Assembly (NCBI GenBank): GCA_036897625.1
Contig: JAYMTA010001411.1
Span: 1-20,134, forward strand
Reading direction: 5' to 3'
Length of the DNA: 20,134 nucleotides
Source of the DNA: Pelargonium cotyledonis
Lineage: Eukaryota > Streptophyta > Magnoliopsida > Geraniales > Geraniaceae
Shown: positions 8,034 to 17,070 of the stretch, one piece after another
How the letters are laid out: each line of letters opens with the position of its first letter
Position numbering within the stretch: the first letter of the stretch is position 1
Made by a program: the position numbers and the translations under genes
The notes under the pieces: generated by a model
The model's database searches: none
Seen by the model: the letters and a program-made list of their open reading frames with translations, nothing else
What the model was told of the DNA's origin: nothing

Positions 8034-10031
8034 TCAGAATGGGGTATGATCTTCATCAACCTTCCCTACTGCTTCAATTATTGATGAATAAGTGATTCGA
8101 TCATACTTGAAACCTTCTGATTTCATTTCTTTCATCAACTTTGCAGCTTCCTCAAACATACCAGCACGGCTGAGACTGCTTATAAGAATATTGTACGAAA
8201 CCACATCTGGCTTAATACTAGAATGCTTCATCTGAGCAAATTTTTCCATAGCTTGCGTTGGGCCACCAGTCCTAGCTAAGCCATTCAGAATGATATTATG
8301 TGAGTTTATGTTTGAACTGCAATCATTCTCTTCCATGGTTCTGAGCAAGGAATATGCTTCTTTCATTTTGCCACCCCGTACCATCCCTAACATGAGAGCA
8401 TTGTATGCAAAAACATCAGGATTGCGTCCCCGCCTCTTCATCTCATTAAACAGATTTAGAGCTTCATTTAATCGTCCACATCTTCCAAAGTGCTTAATCA
8501 TCATAGCATATACCCGAGAGGTTGAATTGCCACAAATTTCTTCCAATTCTTTAAACAATTCATTTGCAGCTTCATATTGTTTAGTATTTCCAAGAGCGTT
8601 TATTATGCTGCAATAGGCAGATGGACAAGGAGGAAAACCCTTTTCATCCATTTCTTCCAGAAGCAACAGAGCTTTCCCTATCATATTTGTTTTGCAGAAA
8701 CCATCTATAAGTATTGAATAAGTGTATGAGCTGGGACTGACACCATTAGCCATCATCTTCTCCAACCATGAATCAGCTTCAGAAGCTGGAGCTTTGGCGT
8801 CAAATAAAGTTTTGATTACAGTATTATATGTCACCACACTAGGCGTAATCTGAAAAGACTCCATCTTTTCAAAAAGTTTAAGCACCTCTTCCAAACGGCC
8901 CGCTTTTCCCAAAATGTTCATCAAATTGTTGATCAGCATAACATCAGGTTTACATCCCTCTTTCACCATATTCATGAAAACACTATAGGCATCTTCAATC
9001 CTTCCAGCTTTCCCAAGGCCCCTAATCAATTCCGTGTACGTAAAGACAGTTAGGGGACAACCCTTCTCCTCCATCTCCTTGACTAGAGCCAACGCTATCT
9101 CAACCTTACCCAATTTAAAATAAATTCCCAATAAGTTTGTATATATCTTTGAAGTGGCCTGCAAGCCATTCTCCTTCATCTCATTAAACAAGCTAATGGC
9201 AGAATCATAACGACCCAACTTCGCAAACACAGTAATAAGTGCACTATATGTTACTGTGTCCAGGAAACAATTACCTTCACTACACATCTCAGTATAGAGC
9301 TCATGTACTTTTTCATGATGCCCTTCTCGCATCAGCATGAAGATCATAGAGTTGTAAGTCTGAGCTGTCACTTTGCACTTCCGGCTTTTGATTTGGTAAA
9401 ACACCGACAAAGCCTTGTTCACCATCTTGGCCCTTCCCAAAATCTTCACAATGTTAGATACATCGGCCGGACCAATGGTGCATGTACTGCGAACCAATTC
9501 TTGGATTGTCCTCCACATCTCACCATACATGCCGGCTTCATCCAGACAATTGATGAAAGCCATGTAAGTGGAAGAGTCATGCTCGAAATGTTTGGTCTTC
9601 GCAGCCCACTTGAAAAACTGAATCTTAACATTGATCTCAACATCAGCCAGCAGGACTTGACGTACCAATTGATGATCCACTTTCAGCTTCAACACCTCCA
9701 GAGCCTTTACCGCATCACGTCCCCACTTGAATATTTTCAAAATCCTCACAAATCTTTCAACACTAGGGTTTTTCAAAGAGGGCTTTCGATTCACAGGGAA
9801 GTTACGGGTTTCCTCTGAGGGAGGAGTAGGTGACTGAAACATTTCAACTATCTGCGCTTCTATCATTAGAACAAAAGAAAAGTAAAAAAAAAGAAAAAGG
9901 ATAAACCCAATATAGAGAGATGGTAGTAATAGTTTAGATGAAAAATGCGCACAACCTGTTTGCTTAATTCTCCGACAGAGATGGGGCATAGTTGAAATTG
10001 ATCGCCTCACAGCCATCGAACTTGGGATCAT
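8034..10031 (-). CDS. P-class pentatricopeptide repeat protein, At3g16010-like
   Basis: This is a sequence-specific RNA-binding protein, probably mitochondrial. The spliced CDS joins exon 1 (10031-9956) to exon 2 (9859-8034), giving 633 aa. The 96-nt intron has donor ACAG|GTTGTG and acceptor ATGATAG|AA, restoring RRIKQT-EAQIVEMF, which fits the Arabidopsis relative as I remember it. The first in-frame ATG (10031, A at -3) gives MIPSSMAVRR; a second at 10016 would shorten the protein by five residues. The N-terminus is basic and Ser-rich, like a transit peptide. From about residue 121 there are 14 tandem 35-36-residue P-type motifs (to about 612), then a partial one, with no E, DYW or SMR domain. 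It is therefore not a typical editing factor; stabilisation, splicing or translation of organelle RNA is more likely. The target is unknown. Confidence 0.95.
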   Translation of the reverse strand: MIPSSMAVRRSISTMPHLCRRIKQTGCAHFSSKLLLPSLYIGFILFLFFYFSFVLMIEAQIVEMFQSPTPPSEETRNFPVNRKPSLKNPSVERFVRILKIFKWGRDAVKALEVLKLKVDHQLVRQVLLADVEINVKIQFFKWAAKTKHFEHDSSTYMAFINCLDEAGMYGEMWRTIQELVRSTCTIGPADVSNIVKILGRAKMVNKALSVFYQIKSRKCKVTAQTYNSMIFMLMREGHHEKVHELYTEMCSEGNCFLDTVTYSALITVFAKLGRYDSAISLFNEMKENGLQATSKIYTNLLGIYFKLGKVEIALALVKEMEEKGCPLTVFTYTELIRGLGKAGRIEDAYSVFMNMVKEGCKPDVMLINNLMNILGKAGRLEEVLKLFEKMESFQITPSVVTYNTVIKTLFDAKAPASEADSWLEKMMANGVSPSSYTYSILIDGFCKTNMIGKALLLLEEMDEKGFPPCPSAYCSIINALGNTKQYEAANELFKELEEICGNSTSRVYAMMIKHFGRCGRLNEALNLFNEMKRRGRNPDVFAYNALMLGMVRGGKMKEAYSLLRTMEENDCSSNINSHNIILNGLARTGGPTQAMEKFAQMKHSSIKPDVVSYNILISSLSRAGMFEEAAKLMKEMKSEGFKYDRITYSSIIEAVGKVDEDHTPF
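9860..9955 (-). other. 96-nt intron of the PPR gene that is open in frame
   Basis: Donor G|GTTGTG and acceptor ATGATAG bound a strongly U-rich segment typical of plant introns. Its length is divisible by three and it holds no in-frame stop, so an unspliced transcript still encodes a full-length protein with 32 extra residues, rich in Leu, Phe, Ile and Tyr, near the N-terminus. That the segment is an intron is inferred from composition, splice-site motifs and restoration of the conserved RRIKQT-(E)-IV-MF junction. Confidence 0.85.
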
Positions 10032-10200
10032 CTTTGCTTGAAACTGGAAAATCGGCAAAACGGGAGGTGGGGAAGATTGTTACTGACGGAACCAAGCTCG
10101 TAGCAACGCCGGAGCTGTCACCGGATTGGAGGAGGGAACGAAAGGAGTCGACAACGAACTGCGATGGTCGATTCAGGGAGTGAGAACGGCTGAGACTCAT
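9964..10200 (-). CDS. Possible upstream ORF overlapping the PPR start
   Basis: An ATG at 10200-10198 opens a 78-codon frame that ends inside PPR exon 1 and overlaps the main CDS in another frame. Its start, MSLSRSHSLNRPSQF, is Ser/Arg-rich and leader-like. If transcription starts upstream of 10200, this uORF would have to be bypassed by leaky scanning and could lower PPR translation. The transcription start is unknown, so the frame may also be fortuitous. No homology is recognised. Confidence 0.35.
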   Translation of the reverse strand: MSLSRSHSLNRPSQFVVDSFRSLLQSGDSSGVATSLVPSVTIFPTSRFADFPVSSKDDPKFDGCEAINFNYAPSLSEN

Positions 10201-10360
10201 GAGAACTTCTCTCCTCCTGAGTTTGGGCCAAGTCTACAACACCTTGGCCCAATCATAGCTAAGCCCAATTGATACTATGGACCCGAGTGTAATTTTGGCC
10301 CAATCTCAGTTCGGCCCAATTGATACAAAGAAGCCGAGTGTAATCTCAATTACAAACCTC
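10201..10360 (-). promoter_or_regulatory. TATA-less, site II-rich promoter of the PPR gene
   Basis: At least five TTGGGCC/AGCCCA-type motifs occur: around 10224-10230, 10244-10252, 10262-10267, 10295-10303 and 10313-10319. No TATA box is seen at a suitable distance from the PPR start. Site II arrays in TATA-less promoters are known for many plant nuclear genes encoding organelle proteins, where TCP factors bind, which agrees with a mitochondrial PPR product. Four of the motifs lie in a tandem duplication. Confidence 0.7.
10244..10345. repeat. 51-bp tandem duplication in the PPR promoter
   Basis: Unit 1 (10244-10294) and unit 2 (10295-10345) are similar along most of their length. Each starts TTGGCCCAATC or nearly so, continues with GCCCAATTGATAC (10263-10275 and 10314-10326, identical) and ends CCGAGTGTAAT (10283-10293 and 10334-10344, identical). 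Each unit contributes two site II motifs, so the duplication doubled the number of probable TCP sites. Confidence 0.85.
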
Positions 10361-11037
10361 TGAAACTATCGATTCTCTGATCCCCATCATTACACAATCC
10401 AGTTCTTAACAATGCCTATCGTCCTGTTTGTTCTCCCGGAAACGGATAGAAAGTGAAGGAAAATTCGCAGAGAGAACAGACTGAAACTTAAAGAGCTCCT
10501 TCTCCTATGCATTCACTCCTCCCAAAAAACGATTTGATCAGGATTTGGACTGCTCTCGAGCATCATTGAGGCATGCCTGCTTTGTATTTAAATGAAAATC
10601 TGTTACGGAAACAGGATGGCCGAGCATAGTAGGAGATAAGAAAGTTTTGCCATTTGAAAAAAAAATATATATGAAATCCAATTGGCGTAAGCATAATTAA
10701 CCCGATAAACATAGCAAAAGCAGTATAGGATCCCTTTGAAATGAATTTCAAACAAAATGGAGTTGGAAGGAAGGACACCATAGTAGTGGTCACAACTTTC
10801 CTCTTCAGAAAACCCTACCAAAAAGTAAACACAGATTCTAGTGTCATCCTAGGCATAAAATATGGCAAACCACCCAACAGCCAAGCCGAGCCTAGCCTTT
10901 TAGTCTTTTACATTCGCCACATCCCATGGCTATGGTGCCACCCCGAGACCTGCCAAATGATAGTAGTCTCTGGCACAAAAAGAAATAATTCTTATACAAA
11001 GCAACAAACCAAGTCCGATTCCTGACACAACCCAACC
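10361..11037 (-). other. HSP70 3' UTR and flank
   Basis: This stretch separates the HSP70 stop codon (11038-11040) from the PPR promoter. It holds no recognisable protein gene; open frames here lack family features. Part of it, perhaps down to about 10700, should be HSP70 3' UTR. A/T-rich stretches near 10650-10700 could serve in polyadenylation, but no single signal stands out. Confidence 0.45.
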
Positions 11038-14000
11038 CTAAGTACTCTCTGGCTTCTCCGTGTCCATTGGTTCTGAAGTGACTGGAGGCACCTCACCACT
11101 GCTAGCTGTTGCGTTGTCGTCACCACTGGTATTGCCACCCCCACTCTGTGATTGTTGTTCTGATCCCTGCGGCCCTGAGTTTGATGGTGTTTCAGGAGTT
11201 GTTGGCTTTGCCGGGGCTGGCTTTGCTTTTGTCATGATCGGCCTGCATAACCTGTTCAAAGAGTATTTCAGCATCTTCAACAACAAAAACAATACTACAC
11301 AAACACTAGCCTTTCAATTGTTTTTTTCAGTTCAAGAATGGGAATGGAATTGAGATCCCAATTCATCATGTTTGTATGATGACTTTCAGGTCATGAAAAG
11401 AGCTTTGGAATGACTCTCATTCCCATTAGTATTCCATTTTTTTAAATCCAAAACCTACCTCAATCGATTTAAAGCAGAAAAAAAAAATCATGTTAACAGG
11501 AAATGAAGTACCTGTCAAGTGCTTCAGCTTTTCTTCTGACATCAGCTGTCAAGAGAACAGGGTTGGCATACTTGGGAAGAGAGTCTTGCTGCTGCTTTTT
11601 CTCTCTTAACCAGGCCTCCGCTTCAGCACATTCGCTTAAGACCTGCAAAATGTATAAAAGAATGGTATGAGGCACTCATACAAGAACAGGAAGAGCGATT
11701 GAACAGGAGTATAATCTGAACAGTTACCTTCTGCTTTTCAGCCATGTCAATGTGATCAAATTTGGCATCAGTTGACATTGCTGCCTCTCTGTAGCTATTA
11801 ATGCAATAAATAAGTTGTTCAATTACTGGTCCCCTCTCCATAGACTCCTTGTAACGAACCTCAATGGGATCACCTTGCTGCATTGATTACGCATCTCATC
11901 AAAATGCAATTATAACTCAAAAGAAAACCAAGAAAACATTTTTTAGCCTTTTTTTTATGCACATAGCACATTCCATGTAGGTGTAGAAAAAGTCCACCAA
12001 CACGAATAAAAAAAGTACCTTCTTTAACTCCTCGAGCTTAGCAACGTAAACACCTTTGGTTTCATCTTCACCATCTTCATAAAGCCAATCTTCCATCTCC
12101 TGAAGTTTGGCAATGAACTCCTCCCTCTCAGAATCAGTGACAACTTCACGATATTTGTCACTGAGCTGGATAGATTAAAAAAGGATATTAATTCAGACAT
12201 CAAAACCTGCAGTAGAGCCACAAGAACAATATTGTGTAATCACCATCATCATCATACCTTGTTCCTCATATCATACACATAGGCCTCAACAGCATTTTTC
12301 CGATCCTTGGTCTCTTCCATAACTCGATCTTGCAAAGCCATTTCAAACTCCTTTTCAACTGCTTTCTGAACGTCTGCTGGTATCAATCCACCATAGACTA
12401 ATTCAGCTACAGGAATATTTGTTTTCTTCACCTTCTTTTTTGGAGCCTCAACCTGCAAGCCAAGTCCAATAGTTCGTGCCAAATGAAATCAAGCAAAAAT
12501 ATTCAACTTTAGCTTATAAAGTTGAAGCCACCCTAGAATAGGAAAAGGGTTCTGGAAATCAGATGAAAGCACACACCAGCCAGATACAGAGCACAAAAAG
12601 TCTCTAATCTCTAGTGGTTATAAGTTAGTATCATATTTATCCTATACTATGGTTCAACAGACAACCACTGGAAGGGTTCAATAAGTCAAATCGGTATGAA
12701 TTACACGGTCCATAACGGTTCGTCAGATTCTTGGCTATTCTTATGATTGGACCTCTTATCTTAATTTAGAACAGCAAGAACAACTATGATTTTTTTTTAG
12801 GTCTATGAGTAGGGTAACTATTTATTTTCCATTATCATTTCAAAACATCCGTTCATGATATCTCCAGATCAGATAATAGTATTAATAGATAGCAAGCCTA
12901 ATCCCAAATATCCCCTGATTCGGTGATTTATAGGTTCAAGTCATACACTGATGTTTTCATCAAATTAATAACCATTAAGACAGATGAATGGGCTCTGATA
13001 TTAGCTGGTCAGTAATTGCCCCTACCAACTACTTCAAAGCGTATGCTAGTGCTAAGAAAAACAATGACCATAGGGACGGCAAACTTAACACTAAGCAAGA
13101 CAACTCCTGCAGGGAAAAAAGAGAGATGAAAAATAAAAGGCTAACTCAATTCATCTAAAACAGTGACAAACCTTAGCATCAGTTTCCATCTTCACAGGCT
13201 TATCTCCTGACTCAGGAACACCATTTTCACCCTTCGCATCTTGCATATTCACATCAACCTCACTCGAGCTTGGAGGAGCATCACTTGGAGTTTCGTCAGT
13301 TTCCATCTTTGTAGGTTCCTTTGTTGGCTCTTTTGAGACAGGAACTTCAATTTCTTCTTCTTCCAACAGCTAAAGAAGACATTAAAAATATAATTAGAAC
13401 GCTCAGACAATAGTGCAAATGTAGAAGTGAAGAGTTGAAGACTTACAGTTGCAGACTCAATGGACACAATACCATGCAGATTCAAACGGACTTTCACTTT
13501 CAGCTTTGCTCTTTCACTCTTTGAGCATTGGAATGGACCAATCTGCATTCATAAAAACTAATATATAGACACTTGACACAAAAAACAACTCTGAATGTAA
13601 TATTCAAGAAACAATGATCAAATTACTTACAGTATACGTGCTAATCTTTGCAGGTGCCACTAATTCACTTGGATCAGCATACAGTACATCAACAGTGAAT
13701 GTGCCAGATCGATAAAATGTAAGAGCCTTGAAACTGGGAATTGGATTTCCCTTTGGAAAAACAACAGTACTTTGTTGATTATCTGCCCCTCCATTCTGGG
13801 CATCTGGAGCAGAGCCTTTCCAAGACAATGCAATTGAGAACGGAAAGCTCTCATTAACCTTCAAAATAAGAAAGGTTGAACATAAAAACCCCATAATGGT
13901 GCTAAAAGGATTAATATACAACAGCATAACTTAGAACGGGCCGAAGGACAAACACTGAGAAAATCTTAGCAAGTTACTAGAAAAGAATCTTATACCAAGA

Positions 14001-15814
14001 CATTCCAAAGAAAACTAAATCAGAGAAGAAATAGTAACAATTGGAAGAGAGGAGGGCATTGTATTTCATCTGATGGAGACACCTATCAACTATCAGTCAT
14101 ACATAATATAGTCTTATTTCCAGAATTTAGCACCATGATCATTGAACCACCACCAAGATTCGCTCTGGAGCTCATTTATATTCCACAATTTTGGATAAAA
14201 TTTGGCATTTAAAGGGAAATGAGCATACTCAATGTACCCAAACAAAAGACCTCATACACTGATACAAGTAACATATAAGAATGCATGTTCAATTACAAAG
14301 GACCATAATATAATATCAACAAATAAATAGGCTTGAAGCAAAATAAAAAAAGCACAAGAAAATATAATTTGAGAGGCTAAGCATGATTAAAGCAACTTTC
14401 TAGAGCAATAATTTTGAAAAACAAATTCTCGCACAGAAGTGACGAAACTATTCTAGATACTAGAAGAAAAAAAGTTTCAATTCTACAATGATTAGAAAAA
14501 GCAGAATGCCAAAATGAAACCATAGGATTGTAACAAATTATTGCGGGATGTCTAGTCCCAGCACACCAAACATTCACACTTAAATAAACATGTATCCAAA
14601 TTCCAAAATTTGATAGTAGTAGAAATTAGGGGGATAAAAGGTACCTGGAACTCTCGCACTTTAAAAGTAGGACTGAGAATTGCACATTGCAGGGCAGCAC
14701 CCCTAGCCACACACTCACTTGCGTTCATTGTCCTCCTAGGCTCCTTTCCAAAAAAATCAGTCAGTATCTTGATCATAGCAGGAACTCTTGATCCAGAACC
14801 CACAACCTCGACCATGTGAACATCATCAACAGAAAGTCCTGCTTCCGCAAGAGCCTTCTCCAAAGGCCTCTTCACTCTTTCCAAAATAGGGATACTGATT
14901 TGCTCAAACTCATCCCTCTTGATGAAACCCCTAACATCCTTATCATCCATTAAACACTCTATATTCAAAGGTGACTCAGGGTTTGCGCTAAGAACCTTCT
15001 TAAGCTTCTCACAACCAGCACGAAGTCTGAGGCAAGCCCTTGCATTCTGGTAGACATCAATCTTGTACTCTTCCTTGAATTTTACAGCAAAATGCTGGAA
15101 AAGAACATCATCAAAATCTCTACCTCCCAAGGACCGATCAAAAGAATGTGCCAATACTTTCAGCTGGCCTTTCTTGAAGCCAGCAATACATACTTGCATA
15201 CTTGCATGCCCAACATCAACAAAGGCAACATTCAATTGGTCAGTCTCAGGTAAATCTGTCTTATAAATTCCATATGCCAATGCAGTGGCAGTTGTTTCAT
15301 GAATCAAGTGGAGAGGATGCAAACCCGCAATTGTGGCTGCATCCATAACAGCCCTCCTTTGAAGATCTGTGAAATAGACCGGAATCCCAATACAGCAATC
15401 CACAACGGCTGCATTCAGATTTTTCTCGGCTATCTCTTTAAGGTTAGAAAACATCATTCCCAAGACTTGGGTTGGGGTGAATGTCCTAACTTCTCCAAGA
15501 TACCGAGCATGAATTAAAGGATACCCATCAGGACCTTCAGTAACAAGAAAAGGCAAAGATTTGAGATCTCTTTGCAACTCAGGATCAGAGAATTGACGAC
15601 CAATCAACCGCTTCATCTGGGAAATGGCATTCTTTGGATTCGACATAGTAACTGAAGCCCCTGCTGTCCCAATAAACCGCTGCTTGTCACCAAAGCAAAC
15701 AACAGTAGGTGTTTCACGCTTCGACTCATCATTTAGAACAACATCAATCCCCCTCTGCCTCGCAACAGCTACAATGCAGCTCTCATTGCCAAAGTCAAAA
15801 CCAACCACACTCAT
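11038..15814 (-). CDS. HSP70-15: HSP110/SSE-type HSP70 chaperone (HSP70-14/15)
   Basis: This cytosolic/nuclear chaperone of 842 aa (Arabidopsis relatives about 831) acts as nucleotide-exchange factor for canonical HSP70 and holds unfolded clients. Coding exons: 15814-14645, 13858-13631, 13542-13447, 13369-13172, 12452-12258, 12165-12019, 11877-11728, 11642-11512 and 11251-11038. All junctions are GT-AG and in frame; only the last splits a codon (Arg772). The nucleotide-binding domain (1-385) shows phosphate loop 1 (GFDFGNESC, 5-13), phosphate loop 2 (VDVGHASMQV, 199-208) and the adenosine motif (VGSGSRVPAMIKI, 338-350). A beta substrate domain spans about 390-498, an acidic loop (499-564) carries repeated METD, and a helical domain spans 565-772. 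The tail ends KPEST and lacks EEVD. MSVVGFDFGNE at the start and the long acidic loop separate it from ordinary HSP70. Whether it corresponds to HSP70-14 or -15 cannot be told. Confidence 0.97.
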
Positions 15815-15827
15815 GTTTGCTAGTTTG

Positions 15828-16423
15828 CTAAACCGATATATTAAAAAAAAATCGGTTCACACCACGCCAGATGAATGGAAACCTGAACAATAACCACCAA
15901 AATTCAATTTCCATACACAACCACCACATACACATATAATCTACAGATCCAAACATGCATACAGATAGCTAATGCAGTGCATAAACAATACTATGGAGGA
16001 GCTCCCAGAGTACATACATTACACAGTAGCTAATTCACTTAAAACTAGAATAACTTTCCTACTTTTCAGGAGTATCTGATAAAATGTATGCCCGACCAAA
16101 TGTAAACAGCATAAATTGAAATTTGAAGAGAAAAACACACCATCAACACACAGAACAAACAGTGCAAAAGCAATGGAATCAAAACACAAATATTCACAGC
16201 TCTTCCACCAATCTACACCAAACCTAGCATGTACAATGACTCTTACTTCACAAAACTTTCCAAATCTGAGCAAAATATGCACACAGAGACAGTCAACAAA
16301 TAAATCAGAACACCACAGTCCGCAGCCAATTCAACAGAAAATTACGCTCAAATCTAGATATGCAAAACTCGATGGATCTACGGCATCTAACAGGCCAAAA
16401 ACGAGCAAATCTGGAAACCATAC
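15828..16423 (-). other. 5' UTR intron of the HSP70 gene
   Basis: On the minus strand a leader exon (about 16515-16424) ends at CACTGAAG|GTATGG. The acceptor follows a poly-U tract in TATATCGGTTTAG ending at 15828, 13 bases before the ATG at 15814. The 596-nt intron holds no coding signal. Leader introns near the start codon often raise expression in plants, but that is not shown here. Confidence 0.75.
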
Positions 16424-16542
16424 CTTCAGTGACCACAGGGAGGAGCTGAGGGCTAGATCGGTGAAGAAAATGGTAGGTGCCGAATCTTTTAGTATCGAGA
16501 CGAAGAACAAAACGGGTTTTGTGAGAGGAAGGGAAGGGCCTT

Positions 16543-16551
16543 CCTTATAAG
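16543..16551 (-). promoter_or_regulatory. TATA-like box for HSP70
   Basis: CTTATAAGG on the minus strand lies about 120 bases upstream of the leader-intron donor, putting transcription start near 16515. It is followed by a pyrimidine-rich leader typical of plant 5' UTRs. Confidence 0.5.
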
Positions 16552-17070
16552 AGAGAGAGAAAGCGAGGGCTTGTGTGGAGTTTCTTTTTATTCTTTATTT
16601 TATTTAAATTAATTCTTTAATTTTTAGTTGAATAATGGTGTGGTTCTTTGTAGACGGCGTCTGGAAAATGGTGTAAAGTGGTCCTAGAGATCTCTAGAGA
16701 TACTTTTCTTCTAGAAAGATCCACAAGTTTTTTTTATTTTTTATATATAAAAAAACATTTGCAACATTGGGCCATTTGTTTCCATTTGGGCCAAAGCCCA
16801 ATATAATTCCGCACAAAAAGACCAATTAAAGCCCATTATTTTAAAAGCTGTACGACGTCGTTTTAGCATTTCCAAATTCTATAAATGCTCAACGCAATTG
16901 CATTGCTTATCATCGTGGCGGGAAAAATGCCACATTCATCAGCAGGTTTCAGTAGAGTTCTTGATTAGGGTTTATGCATTTCTCCGATCAGAGCCCTGAT
17001 TTTTTCGCCGAGAAATCGAAAGCAACGATCTTGGTAACTTTCTTGGGACTCAGAAGTAAAACGAACTGAA
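16551..17070. promoter_or_regulatory. Divergent HSP70-RTEL1 promoter region and RTEL1 leader
   Basis: About 360 bp separate the two TATA-like boxes. Site II motifs lie centrally: TTGGGCC at 16767-16773 and 16786-16792, AGCCCA at 16795-16800 and 16830-16835. A C-box-type palindrome, ACGACGTCGT, is at 16852-16861. On the RTEL1 side a TATA-like CTATAAAT is at 16879-16886. GCGGGAAA at 16918-16925 matches an E2F site in reverse (TTTCCCGC). A telo-box, TTAGGGTTT, is at 16965-16973 in the leader. E2F, telo-box and site II together are a known signature of plant genes expressed in dividing cells, fitting a replication helicase. Confidence 0.7.
16684..16722. promoter_or_regulatory. Heat-shock element beside a 14-bp palindrome
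   Basis: CTTCT-AGAAA-GATCC at 16708-16722 fits three alternating nTTCn/nGAAn units, the third with one mismatch. It lies about 160-170 bp upstream of the HSP70 TATA-like box, a usual place for heat-shock factor binding. Next to it is the perfect palindrome CTAGAGATCTCTAG (16684-16697), which overlaps TCTCTAGAGA (16691-16700). The element is minimal, so moderate heat induction is an inference. Confidence 0.55.

Noticed and set aside
9303..9818. 171-codon plus-strand ORF
   Set aside because: It is antisense to the PPR repeats and has no domain of its own; the minus strand is clearly coding.
10017..10058. Start of the PPR protein at 10058
   Set aside because: The codon there is TTG, not ATG. 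The first true in-frame ATG is at 10031.
14377..14644. Extension of HSP70 exon 1 through the open frame to 14552
   Set aside because: A GT donor at 14644 joins FKVREFQ to VNESFPFS in exon 2, as the family requires; the read-through peptide is intron sequence.
16116..16550. 144-codon plus-strand ORF
   Set aside because: It begins with TTG, lies antisense to the HSP70 leader exon and its intron, and shows no domain. It is a shadow.
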